Source: Nocardia neocaledoniensis (lineage in GTDB: Bacteria > Actinomycetota > Actinomycetes > Mycobacteriales > Mycobacteriaceae). Taken from it: DNA of 64,000 bases. Shown here one piece after another: positions 31,615 through 40,000 of this stretch. The stretch's first letter is position 1, and each line of letters begins with the position of its first letter. The position numbers and the translations under genes are program-made. The notes under the pieces are model-generated. The model had not been told where the DNA came from. It did no database searches and was given only the letters and a program-made list of their open reading frames with translations. Location of the stretch: contig NZ_JARWOJ010000344.1 of the NCBI RefSeq assembly GCF_029868625.1, positions 1-64,000 on the forward strand, read 5' to 3'.

Positions 31615-32000
31615 GGCATCGCGGCGATCTTGGCCGGGATCTCCGCGTTCTCGTCGGCGAAGTACAGCGCGCACACCCGGTGGTAGCCGTCGGCGATCAG
31701 CATCGGCACATTCCGTCGGCAGTCGCCGCGCACGAGCAGGATCGGCGAGAGCCGCTTGCCCTCGTTGATCTTGAGCAGGTCCTTGCGCACATGCGGATTG
31801 TCGGGTGTGAGGGCGTCGAGGCGCGAGGCGCGCAGGATGTCCTTCGCCTTCTTCACGACCACCGGCGCGCTCCGGAGTTCGGCCACGATCGCCGCGACGA
31901 CCTGCGCGTCGCCGAGCAGGTCGAGATAGTCGGCGGCGGCCGGATAGTCGTGCTCCTCCGGGGCGTCCTTCCACTGCACCTGGATGATTTGCTCTGCCAT
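31611..32000 (-). CDS. ParB/Srx-fold protein of unknown function
   Basis: The 129-residue protein ends in a ParB-type nucleotide/DNA-binding motif, LLKINEGKRLSPILLVRGD followed by MLIADGYHRVCALYFADEN, with the DGYHR that corresponds to the GxxR motif of ParB/Srx domains. The first half (YLDLLGDAQVVAAIVAELRS) is helical. It precedes and overlaps the antiporter gene, so a regulatory or accessory role for that transporter is possible but not shown. The ATG start is followed by AEQIIQVQWKDAP; upstream frame to 32567 lies over the MBL gene and is rejected. Confidence 0.75.
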   Translation of the reverse strand: MAEQIIQVQWKDAPEEHDYPAAADYLDLLGDAQVVAAIVAELRSAPVVVKKAKDILRASRLDALTPDNPHVRKDLLKINEGKRLSPILLVRGDCRRNVPMLIADGYHRVCALYFADENAEIPAKIAAMP

Positions 32001-32139
32001 CGGATCATCATCCGCCGCGCGCGCGGCGTCAGCGGGCCGGTAGCTGGATGTTGTCGATTGTTTGCGCGATCGGTATGCGCGGGCGGTGGCCGGAGATTGT
32101 GGTGGTCGCCGTGGGCGCGGATCGCCTACGGTGGCAGAT

Positions 32140-33081
32140 ATGGGTGAGTGCGGGCCGATGTTGTCGACGCTTCTCGCCTGCTGCGTCGCCACCGCCGCGA
32201 CGGTCCCGCGCATGCTGTGGCCGCGCCCGGCCGATACCGCGTTCCTGTCCGGGTTGGAGCAGGCACCGGCGCCGGCGGCGGGAGCGACCGTCGAACTGGT
32301 CGCCCTCATGCAGGCCGAGCTGTCCGCGCCGACGGCACTCGTTGCCGAAGGCGCGCGGACCCTGCGCTCGACCCCGATGACCATGTCGAGCTTCCTGGTG
32401 CGCCACCCCTCGGCCACCTTCCTCGTCGACGCCGCGGTCTGCACGGGCGTGCACGATCGGGTGCTGCCCGAACTGCCGTTCCCGGTCCCGGTGTTCGTGG
32501 CGCCGGACGGGCCGGTGCACGGGCTGAGCGAGTTGCTCGCCGCGCACGACCTGACCGGCGCCGACATCGACTTCGTGCTGCCGACCCACCTGCACTGGGA
32601 CCACGTCTCCGGCCTGTACGAACTGCCGGGCTGGGTGCCGATCCGGGTCCCCGATGTCGAATACCGCTGGGCGATGGGCGGATCGCATCCGCCGCTCGGC
32701 GTCGCCCGCGGGCCCCTGCGCGGCCGGGTGTTCGACCTCTACGAACTCGACGGTCCACCCGTACTCACCTTCGCCCGCAGCCACGACCTGTTCGGCGACG
32801 GCTCGGTCGTGCTGGTCGACCTGGCCGGGCACACGCCCGGCAGCGTCGGCATCCTGCTCGCCGTCGACGACGGCACCCGCGTCCTGCTGGCGGGCGACGC
32901 GGTGTGGAGCCGGCTCCAGGTCGAACTGTTGCGGGAGAAGGCGCCGATGCCGGGCCAGCTCGTCGACGCCGACCGCGACGCGGCCTTCGAGGTCGTCCAC
33001 CGCCTGCATGCCCTACCCGCCGACATCGAACTCATCCCCGGCCACGACCGCGCCGCGGTCGCCGCCCGCGCCCCACACTGA
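32140..33081 (+). CDS. MBL-fold metallo-hydrolase
   Basis: This protein of about 313 residues has the metallo-beta-lactamase metal motif THLHWDHVSGL near residues 149-159, VDLAGHTPGSVGILL for the next histidine, LLAGDAVW for the bridging aspartate and LIPGHDRAAV for the last histidine. This is a complete dinuclear site. A hydrophobic stretch near the N-terminus (MLSTLLACCVATAATVP) could be a membrane anchor or signal. ATG 32140 is chosen; ATG 32158 is possible. Substrate unknown; lactonase-like roles are common in this group. Confidence 0.85.
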   Translation: MGECGPMLSTLLACCVATAATVPRMLWPRPADTAFLSGLEQAPAPAAGATVELVALMQAELSAPTALVAEGARTLRSTPMTMSSFLVRHPSATFLVDAAVCTGVHDRVLPELPFPVPVFVAPDGPVHGLSELLAAHDLTGADIDFVLPTHLHWDHVSGLYELPGWVPIRVPDVEYRWAMGGSHPPLGVARGPLRGRVFDLYELDGPPVLTFARSHDLFGDGSVVLVDLAGHTPGSVGILLAVDDGTRVLLAGDAVWSRLQVELLREKAPMPGQLVDADRDAAFEVVHRLHALPADIELIPGHDRAAVAARAPH

Positions 33082-33098
33082 CCGCCGCGCGACCCTGC

Positions 33099-34040
33099 CT
33101 ACCGCTGCGCTGAGCGCGCGGTCAGGCCCGCCGACACGCTCGCATAGCGCGGCCGCCAGTGCAGTTCCTCGTGTGCCAGCTCGCTCGAGATCCGCATCGA
33201 CGTGTCGGACATCAGCGCCCCGATGTACGGCACGGCCAGCCGAATCATCCACGCGGGCAGCCGGATCGGGCGGGGCGTGCGCTGCGACCGAGACACCTCC
33301 GCGAAGAACTCGCGCCAGGCGATCGGGTTGTCGTCGGCGATGTTGTAGGCACGGCCCGCGACGCCGCGTTCGAGCGCGGCGACCGTCGCGGCGGCCGCGT
33401 CCTCGACGTGGATCCACGTGTTCACCCCGCCGGCACCGAGCGGGCCGACCGGAGCGTGTTTGCGCATCATGTCGGCGAACAGATCGCTGAACGCGCTCGG
33501 CCCGTAGAACAGCCCGTACCGCAACGCGATTCCCTCGATCCCGGGCGCGTCGAACACCTGTTGCTCCCCGGCGACGCACGCGCGCACCACCTCGTCGGCC
33601 ACGCCGCCGTTGTAGACGCCGAACTCGTCGCGTTCGGTCACCGGCCGCGCGCCGTGGTCGTGGTAGCCGTAGCCGAGGACCAGCGATTGGGCGATGAAGC
33701 GTCGCGCGCCGACCAGGTCGGCCGCCGCGAGCAGGTTGGCGGTGCCGACGGTGCGCAGCAGCCCGGTCGGATCGTCGGCCGGGATCCGGCGCTGGACCTT
33801 CGCGTCGCGCAGCGCGGTCGCCTCGTGGATGACCGCGTCGGCCGCGACGCCGTCGAGCGCGCGCAGCAGCCCGTCGCGGTCGAGCACGTCGGCGGTGATC
33901 GGCTCGGCGCCGAGTTCGCGGACCAGCGGATGGGAGTCGGGCTTTCGGACGAGGGCCGACACGTGGTGACCGTTGGCCGTCAGCGCGCGGATCAGGGGGC
34001 GACCGATGGCGCCGGTGGCGCCGGCGAGCAGAACCTGCAT
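33099..34040 (-). CDS. NAD(P)-dependent epimerase/dehydratase-like atypical SDR
   Basis: This 313-residue Rossmann protein has the extended/atypical SDR cofactor motif LLAGATGAIGRPLIRAL at residues 4-20 and an ADVLDRDGLLRAL stretch binding the adenine. The usual catalytic Y-x-x-x-K is not evident: the corresponding region reads YNGGVADEVVRA. It may therefore be a non-catalytic or differently acting member (NmrA-like or sugar-epimerase-like). IRLPAWMIRLAVPYIGALM near residue 265 is a family-like substrate lid. The ATG at 34040 has AAAGGAA about six bases upstream. Confidence 0.8.
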   Translation of the reverse strand: MQVLLAGATGAIGRPLIRALTANGHHVSALVRKPDSHPLVRELGAEPITADVLDRDGLLRALDGVAADAVIHEATALRDAKVQRRIPADDPTGLLRTVGTANLLAAADLVGARRFIAQSLVLGYGYHDHGARPVTERDEFGVYNGGVADEVVRACVAGEQQVFDAPGIEGIALRYGLFYGPSAFSDLFADMMRKHAPVGPLGAGGVNTWIHVEDAAAATVAALERGVAGRAYNIADDNPIAWREFFAEVSRSQRTPRPIRLPAWMIRLAVPYIGALMSDTSMRISSELAHEELHWRPRYASVSAGLTARSAQR

Positions 34041-34200
34041 GAGAGTTCCTTTCGGCGAGGTGAGTGTTTCCCTGCTTCCTGGACGGGCGCGAGCGCCTCG
34101 ATGTGATGGCCTGTGACCAGCCTCACCAGGCCCGACACGACCTCGACATTGTCCGATGTCACGGCGGGTCGGCGGCGTGTCGGTGTGTATCGTGCGGCTC

Positions 34201-36573
34201 ATGCGAGTCGACGGTCGGGAGATTCCGGTCACGGGAAGTCTCCTGCAGCCGCTGATCCGGCGTACCAGCGACATCGTCCGGGTCGTGCTGGCGGCGATCG
34301 GTGTCGGCGTGGTGATCGCGGGTTCGCTGATCACCCGGCCGGAGTGGCTGGCGCTGGAGCGGTCGGTATCCAACATCGTCGGCATCCTCAGCCCGGATCA
34401 GTCGAATCTGGTGTACCTGGTCTACGGAATGCTGATCCTGGCCCTGCCGTTCGCGATCTTCATCGAGTTGGTGCTGCGCGCGCAGTGGAAGCTGCTCGCC
34501 GGGTACGCCGCCGCCGGGCTGCTCGCGGTGCTCGCGCTCTCGATCACCGGCTCCGGCATCTCCACACCGAAATGGCATCTGCCGGTGCCGGACCGGTTCG
34601 ACACCTTCCTGTCGCAGTTCCTCGACGACCCGCGCTGGATCGCGATGCTGGCCGCCATGCTCACGGTGTCGAGCCCGTGGCTGCCGGTGCGGCCACGGCG
34701 CTGGATGTGGTTCCTGCTGTTGATGTTCGCCCCGATCCACCTGGTGGTGAGCTCGGTGGTCCCGGCGCGGGCCATGCTCGGGCTGGTGGTCGGCTGGCTG
34801 GTCGGCGCCGTGATCGTCTGGCTCGTCGGCACGCCGGCGCTCGAGGTGCCGCTGGACGCGGCGGTGCGGGTGCTGGCCCGGCGCGGCTACACCGTCAAGG
34901 CCTTCCGGGTCGACCGGCCCGCGGGGCGCGGGCCGCTGCTGCTGGCGACCGAGGTGGACGGGCCCGAATCCGAACTGATCGTCGAGATGTACGGCAAGAA
35001 CCAGCGCAGCTTCGGCGCCATCAAACAGCTGTGGCGCTGGATCACCTTCCGCTCCAGCGAAACCGCGCCGCTGCACGGCTCGATGCATCGCGCCGTGGAA
35101 CACCGCGCGCTGCTCGGCATCGCGATCGGCGACCTCGGCATGGCCGACTCACATCAGATCGCGGTGGCGAGCCTGGACCGCGGCTGGACGCTCTACGCGC
35201 ACACCCTGCCCCGCGGCACCCTCATCAAGACCCTGTCGGCGCAGGTGCTACCCGGTGTGTGGCGTTCGCTGCTGCGGTTGCACGAGAACCAGATCAGCCT
35301 CGGCGACCTGCAACCGGGTTATCTGCGAGTCTGTCAGGGCGACACCCTGTTCGGCGGTTTCGCGGCCGCCGAGTTCGGCGCCACCGACGCGCAGCGCCAG
35401 ACCGACATCGCCCAGCTGCTCGTCACCACGACCTCGCTGTACGGCAAGCACGAGGCCGTGTCGGCGGCGATCGAGGTGCTCGGCGAGACCGCTGTCGTCA
35501 CCGCGGCGCGGCGGCTCACCAAATCGGCCATGCCGAACGGCATCCGCAAGACCGTGCCGCAGTGGACCAAGGTGATGGCCACCGCGCGTGAGGAGATCCG
35601 CGCGCAGACCGGGCACGACCGCATCCAGGCCGCCCAGCTCACCCGGTTCACCCGCAACCAGATCATCCAGCTGGTGCTGCTCTTCGCGCTGGTCTACGTG
35701 GCCTATCCGTTCTTCAGTCAGGTGCCGACCTTCTTCAGCCAGCTGCGCACACTGAACTGGTGGTGGGCCCTGCTCGGGCTGCTGATCTCGGCGGTCACCT
35801 ATGTCGGCGCGGCCGCGGCGCTCGGCGCGTGCGCGGGCTGGGTGGTGCGGTTTCGCGATCTGTTCCTGGAACAGCTGGCCAACACCTTCGTCGCCACCAC
35901 CACGCCCGCCGGGGTGGGCGGTCTCGCGTTGAGCGTGCGTTTCCTGACCCAGGCCGGGATGACGACGATCGGCGCGACGGCGGCGGTGGCGCTGCAACAG
36001 TCCTCCCAGGTGATCACCCACCTGGTGCTGCTGGTCATCTTCAGCGTGGTGGCGGGTACGTCCACCAATCTCGCGCACATCGTGCCGGACGCGACCGTGC
36101 TCTACCTGGCCGCCGGAGTCGGCGTCGGTCTGATCGGCGCGTTCATGTTCGTGCCGAAACTGCGCAAGTGGGTGAATCATTCGGTGCGGCCGCAATTGCG
36201 CGAGGTGCTCGGCGAACTGGCCGGCCTGGTTCGCGACCCGATCCGGTTCTCGATGATCATCGGCGGCTGCGGCGCCATCACCCTCGGCCAGGCGCTGACG
36301 CTGTGGGTCAGCGTGGAGGCCTTCGGTGGCGGAACGGATTTCGTCGCCGTCACCATCGTCACCATGATCGGCGGCACGCTGGCCTCGGCCGCGCCGACAC
36401 CCGGTGGCGTCGGCGCGGTCGAGGCGGCGCTGATCGGTGGTCTCGCCGCCTTCGGCGTTCCCGCCGAGATCGCGGTGCCCGCCGTCCTGCTCTATCGCGT
36501 GCTCACCTGCTGGATCCCGGTCCTGCTCGGCTGGCCGGTGATGCGCTGGATGGGCGAGAAGAACATGATCTGA
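34201..36573 (+). CDS. UPF0104/LPG-synthase-type membrane protein with kinase-like domain
   Basis: The protein of about 790 residues has three parts. Residues 1-220 hold about five hydrophobic helices. Residues 225-480 form a soluble domain that reads like a protein-kinase or RIO fold: LHENQISLGDLQPGYLRV at the catalytic-loop position, then GGFAAAEFGATDAQRQTDIA. The catalytic Asp is present, but the Asn is Tyr and the DFG Asp is Glu. Residues 500-785 form the UPF0104 flippase-type region, with TPAGVGGLALSVRF and ASAAPTPGGVGAVEAAL. The family includes the MprF flippase domain, which moves aminoacylated lipids. ATG 34201 was chosen; the frame is open from 34156. Confidence 0.78.
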   Translation: MRVDGREIPVTGSLLQPLIRRTSDIVRVVLAAIGVGVVIAGSLITRPEWLALERSVSNIVGILSPDQSNLVYLVYGMLILALPFAIFIELVLRAQWKLLAGYAAAGLLAVLALSITGSGISTPKWHLPVPDRFDTFLSQFLDDPRWIAMLAAMLTVSSPWLPVRPRRWMWFLLLMFAPIHLVVSSVVPARAMLGLVVGWLVGAVIVWLVGTPALEVPLDAAVRVLARRGYTVKAFRVDRPAGRGPLLLATEVDGPESELIVEMYGKNQRSFGAIKQLWRWITFRSSETAPLHGSMHRAVEHRALLGIAIGDLGMADSHQIAVASLDRGWTLYAHTLPRGTLIKTLSAQVLPGVWRSLLRLHENQISLGDLQPGYLRVCQGDTLFGGFAAAEFGATDAQRQTDIAQLLVTTTSLYGKHEAVSAAIEVLGETAVVTAARRLTKSAMPNGIRKTVPQWTKVMATAREEIRAQTGHDRIQAAQLTRFTRNQIIQLVLLFALVYVAYPFFSQVPTFFSQLRTLNWWWALLGLLISAVTYVGAAAALGACAGWVVRFRDLFLEQLANTFVATTTPAGVGGLALSVRFLTQAGMTTIGATAAVALQQSSQVITHLVLLVIFSVVAGTSTNLAHIVPDATVLYLAAGVGVGLIGAFMFVPKLRKWVNHSVRPQLREVLGELAGLVRDPIRFSMIIGGCGAITLGQALTLWVSVEAFGGGTDFVAVTIVTMIGGTLASAAPTPGGVGAVEAALIGGLAAFGVPAEIAVPAVLLYRVLTCWIPVLLGWPVMRWMGEKNMI

Positions 36574-36581
36574 GGCCGGGA

Positions 36582-37400
36582 TCAGCCGGCGCGCAAGGCG
36601 ATCAGCAGCCCGTCCTTCTCACAGACCGAGGGCGTCTCGGCCGACTGCTGCGCGTGGCACCGCCAGCCGTCGACGGTCATCGCGGCGGAGGGGCTGATCG
36701 TGGTGACGTAGGTCGTCGCCACGGTGATCGCCTCCGTGCAGCCGGGCCGCCCCGCCGCGTTGCCGACCGCGATGACGGTGCGCGAACCACCGCCCGCGTC
36801 CGTCACCGGTCCGCAGTTGACGTCCTCCGGGTACGGCGGCGGGACCGGCGGCACGTCGCTGGTGGTGGTGACCGGCGGCTTGGTCGGATCGACGGTGCGG
36901 ATCGGTGTCGTCACCGGCGGCCGCGGGGTGGCGGGCGCGGCGTCCCCGCGCAGGCCGATGGTCAGGCCGTCCTTGAAGCAGACGTGCGGCACGGCGGTAT
37001 CGGGCTGGGCCTCGCAGGTCCAGCCGTCGACGGCGGTGGCCTGCCCGTCGCGCGGGGTACCGAGGTAGTCGGCGACCACGGTGAACGCTTCGGTGCAGCC
37101 CGGCCTGCCCGCCGCGGAGACGAACGCGATCACCTCGGCGGTACCGCCGTTGCCGCCGGTGACCTGGCCGCAGTTCACGTCGGCGAGCGGCGGCGGCTCT
37201 GGGGCAGGGGGATGGGTCGGGCTCGGTGACGGCAGCGCAGCGGTGCCGGTGAGGTTCGCTCGCGTCGTCGTCGGCGCGGCCTTGGTGGTGCTGGTCGGGT
37301 GGGCGGAGTGGTCGTCCTCACTGTCGTTGCCGCAACCGGACACACCGGTGAGCACCGCGAGGGCGGCGACGGAACCGGCCGCGAGCCGAATGGTCTGCAC
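36582..37400 (-). CDS. Lipoprotein with a duplicated four-cysteine domain
   Basis: A 272-residue secreted lipoprotein with lipobox VSGC (Cys23). After a Thr/Pro-rich linker come two copies of an 80-residue domain, at about 74-152 and 193-271, joined by a Pro/Thr-rich spacer. Each copy has the pattern DVNCG, then AAGRPGCTEA, then VDGWxC, then VCxKDGLxIxLR, with four cysteines that could form two disulfides. GGAGG lies four bases before the GTG start at 37400, which excludes the longer frame. No known domain is recognised. Convergent with the UPF0104 gene, eight bases away. Confidence 0.75.
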   Translation of the reverse strand: MQTIRLAAGSVAALAVLTGVSGCGNDSEDDHSAHPTSTTKAAPTTTRANLTGTAALPSPSPTHPPAPEPPPLADVNCGQVTGGNGGTAEVIAFVSAAGRPGCTEAFTVVADYLGTPRDGQATAVDGWTCEAQPDTAVPHVCFKDGLTIGLRGDAAPATPRPPVTTPIRTVDPTKPPVTTTSDVPPVPPPYPEDVNCGPVTDAGGGSRTVIAVGNAAGRPGCTEAITVATTYVTTISPSAAMTVDGWRCHAQQSAETPSVCEKDGLLIALRAG

Positions 37401-37689
37401 AGAACCTCCATGGGTCGTTTTGCTGTCCGGTTGCCTTCGCATTCAATCACGCTGGCGCACAACGCTGTCTGATCCACGCCAGCCTGAATTCCGCGATATT
37501 CCCGGACGGTCACCGAACCTCGGCGATGTTGCCGAACGATTGCCGATCGAGCCGGTCGGTCGGTTCCGACCGGTGATCGGCGGCGCGACGTGAACCATCC
37601 CACAGCGCGGTCAGCCGCGTGCGGGGTGCCGTTCCAGCGCATAAACTGTCTGGGACGTGACCGGATGATGACCGAGAGGTGTTGTTTCG

Positions 37690-38457
37690 ATGGGATCCCG
37701 GACGGTGGTCGCCGACGTCGCCGACGAGTTGGCGCGCCGGGTGGCCACCGGCGAGTACCGGCCCGGCGAACTCATGCCATCGGTCCGCCAGGTCGCCGAC
37801 GAGTTCGGGATGAACCGGGCCACGGCGCAACTCACCCTCGGCAGGCTCGAGTCCTACGGTTTCGTCGAGGCGCGCCGCGGCAAGGGCTTCACCATCCGTG
37901 ATGTCAGGGAAGAGGGCGGTATGGATGCCTACCGGCATCTGTTCCGGTTCTCGGTCACCGCGCCCGCCGTCGCCGCCGAGATGTTCACCGACATCGTCGA
38001 GGTGGAGCGCGGCATCGTGCTCGAGGCTCTGCTCGGCTACACCGACGCGGAGAAGGTGCTCGACCCGGCTGAGCTGGCCGCCGCCGTCGACGAGCTGGAG
38101 GCGCTGGCGCGCCGGTCCGTGCCCGACCACGTGCGCATCATCGAGGCGGAGATCGCTCTGGTGCGCAGGCTGCTCGGCGTGCTCGGGATGAGCATGCAAC
38201 GCGCCGTGCTGAATTCGGTGGCCGACATGGTCGTCGAGGTGCCGGAGGCGGTCGCCGCGTACTTCGCGGTCGCCCCCGATCTGCACGTGCTCGTCTGGCG
38301 CGCGCTGCTGGCGGTGTGGGACGCGGGGTCGGCGCCGACGGAGGCCCAGCTCGCCCTGTTCGAGGACCTCTTCGCGCTGTACCACGAGAAAGTGATCGCC
38401 CGCTTCGACGACCTCGTCGGCGTCGCGCCCGCCGAAACGACGGCCGCGACCGCCTGA
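37690..38457 (+). CDS. GntR-family transcriptional regulator
   Basis: The 255-residue protein has an N-terminal winged helix (ELARRVATGEYRPGELMPSV then FGMNRATAQLTLGRLESYGF). A helical C-terminal domain with DIVEVERGIVLEALLGY and DHVRIIEAEIALVRRLL resembles FadR-type fatty-acid regulators rather than the metal-binding FCD type. GAGAGGTG lies about ten bases before the ATG. It is divergent from the lipoprotein gene across about 290 bases and convergent with the exporter gene. No target is evident. Confidence 0.83.
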   Translation: MGSRTVVADVADELARRVATGEYRPGELMPSVRQVADEFGMNRATAQLTLGRLESYGFVEARRGKGFTIRDVREEGGMDAYRHLFRFSVTAPAVAAEMFTDIVEVERGIVLEALLGYTDAEKVLDPAELAAAVDELEALARRSVPDHVRIIEAEIALVRRLLGVLGMSMQRAVLNSVADMVVEVPEAVAAYFAVAPDLHVLVWRALLAVWDAGSAPTEAQLALFEDLFALYHEKVIARFDDLVGVAPAETTAATA

Positions 38458-38464
38458 CCTGCCC

Positions 38465-39862
38465 TCAGCTGTCTGGGTCGGGTTTGTGGTGATGTCCGTG
38501 CGGCAGCATCGAGCCGATGAGGGTGCTCACCGGTAGCGGCCGAGTGGAGGTGAGCCCGGAACCGACCATCACGCCCAGCGCGATCGACATCACCGAAAGC
38601 AGCGCCGACACCACCACTTCCAGCCCGCTGGCGGCCGTGGTTCCGGTGGTGTGCAGGACCATCTCGGAGACCCCGGTGAGGCTGATACCGCCGGGCACCA
38701 GCATCCAGAACGCGGGCAGGAACGCCACCTGCCGCGGCGGCGCGTTGGTCCGGCTCTGGATCAGATAGGCGGCGGGCACCGCGACGAGCCCACCGAGGAA
38801 GGTGCCGGTCAGCGGACCCGAGAGGGTCTTGCCGAGGAACTGCGCCGCATAGGTGACGTAGAGGACCAGCAGCAGCCAGCCCACCGAATTCTGCGGCGCG
38901 CTCGAGCGCCACGAGTGGCCGTACCCGATCAGCAGCACGCCGACCAGCGGCGCCCACCAGCCCAGCTGTGCGCTGCTCACCGGCGCCTCGCTCAGCGGTC
39001 CGAGCAGGCTGATACCCACGTAGAGCCCGAACGCCAGCAGGAACAGCATGTTGATCCCGTAGACCACCCGGCTGGCCCCGGCGACCAGCGAGCCGTTCGC
39101 CAGTTCGATGGTGCCGTTGGTCAGCATCGCCCCCGGCAGCAGCGTGGCGATGGCGGGAATCAGCAGTTGGTTCGGTTGGCCGCCGGCGAGCGCGCCGGGT
39201 AACCCGAACGCGAGCACCGCGACCACCGCCGCGGCCACCACCGGCAGAGCCAGCGAGACCAACCGGATCTTGGCGGCGAGCTGGGTGAGCGTGCCGACGA
39301 CGAGGCCGAGCACCACGTACCCGACCAGGGCCCGGGCGCCCGGATTGAGCATCATCCCGAGACCGACGGTCAGCACCACCTGCCCGAGCAGGATCAGCCA
39401 CGGCGGGCTGCCCGGTTTCGCCGACAGGATCGCGTCGAGCTCCTTCGACGCCAGCGCCGGCGGCGGGGCGTCCTTGTCGATCTTGTCGATGAGGCGGTAG
39501 AGCCCGGCGATCTGGTCCAGCGGCAACGTGTCGACGGTGGTGTCGAGCATGTCGACGGTCGGGCCGTCCTCGGTGCGGGTGCGGACGAACACGGCGGTGG
39601 GCAGCACCATGAAGTGGATGTTGTCGGTGCCGTAGCGCCGGGACAGCCGGTCCAGGATCTCCTGCACCCGCGCCGAGGTCTCGCTCGCACCGACCAGCGC
39701 GACGCCGATGCGGCACAGCAGGTTCAGCAGATCGGCGGGCACCGGCGGGTCGACCGGGTGCGGCGGCGGCGCGGCCGTGTACTCGGCGCGGGCCTTCGCG
39801 ATGGCCGCGGACACCCGGCGACTCGTCGCCGCCCAGGCGCTGTTCCACCGATCCGCAGCCAT
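38465..39862 (-). CDS. ThrE/YjjP-YjjB fused threonine/serine exporter family protein
   Basis: The protein of about 465 residues has a soluble N-terminal YjjP-like (DUF1212) part, including LLCRIGVALVGASETSARVQ and IHFMVLPTAVFVRTR. About ten transmembrane helices follow, with the family-typical QLLIPAIATLLPGAMLTNGT and FLPAFWMLVPGGISLTGV. Fused proteins of this type (ThrE in Corynebacterium) export threonine and serine. The tail is histidine-rich (HGHHHKPDPDS). ATG 39862 is preferred; GTG 39901 would add 13 residues. Confidence 0.87.
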   Translation of the reverse strand: MAADRWNSAWAATSRRVSAAIAKARAEYTAAPPPHPVDPPVPADLLNLLCRIGVALVGASETSARVQEILDRLSRRYGTDNIHFMVLPTAVFVRTRTEDGPTVDMLDTTVDTLPLDQIAGLYRLIDKIDKDAPPPALASKELDAILSAKPGSPPWLILLGQVVLTVGLGMMLNPGARALVGYVVLGLVVGTLTQLAAKIRLVSLALPVVAAAVVAVLAFGLPGALAGGQPNQLLIPAIATLLPGAMLTNGTIELANGSLVAGASRVVYGINMLFLLAFGLYVGISLLGPLSEAPVSSAQLGWWAPLVGVLLIGYGHSWRSSAPQNSVGWLLLVLYVTYAAQFLGKTLSGPLTGTFLGGLVAVPAAYLIQSRTNAPPRQVAFLPAFWMLVPGGISLTGVSEMVLHTTGTTAASGLEVVVSALLSVMSIALGVMVGSGLTSTRPLPVSTLIGSMLPHGHHHKPDPDS

Positions 39863-39961
39863 GTCACCGCCATCCGCAACCGTGGGGCAATGCAGGTCCA
39901 CCCGGCACCCGGGTGAGATACCGCGAGTGTAGGGCAGCTACGGCGGGTTCGCGCCCGATGA

Positions 39962-39994
39962 CGGGTGCGGCCGGTGGTTACCGGCCTGCACCCG
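39962..39994 (-). terminator. Strong hairpin downstream of the NMO-like gene
   Basis: CGGGTGCGGCCGGT (39962-39975) pairs with ACCGGCCTGCACCCG (39980-39994) around a four-base loop, with one bulged base. It begins six bases beyond the stop of the NMO-like gene on the minus strand. No T-run follows. Confidence 0.6.
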
Positions 39995-40000
39995 ATCGGA

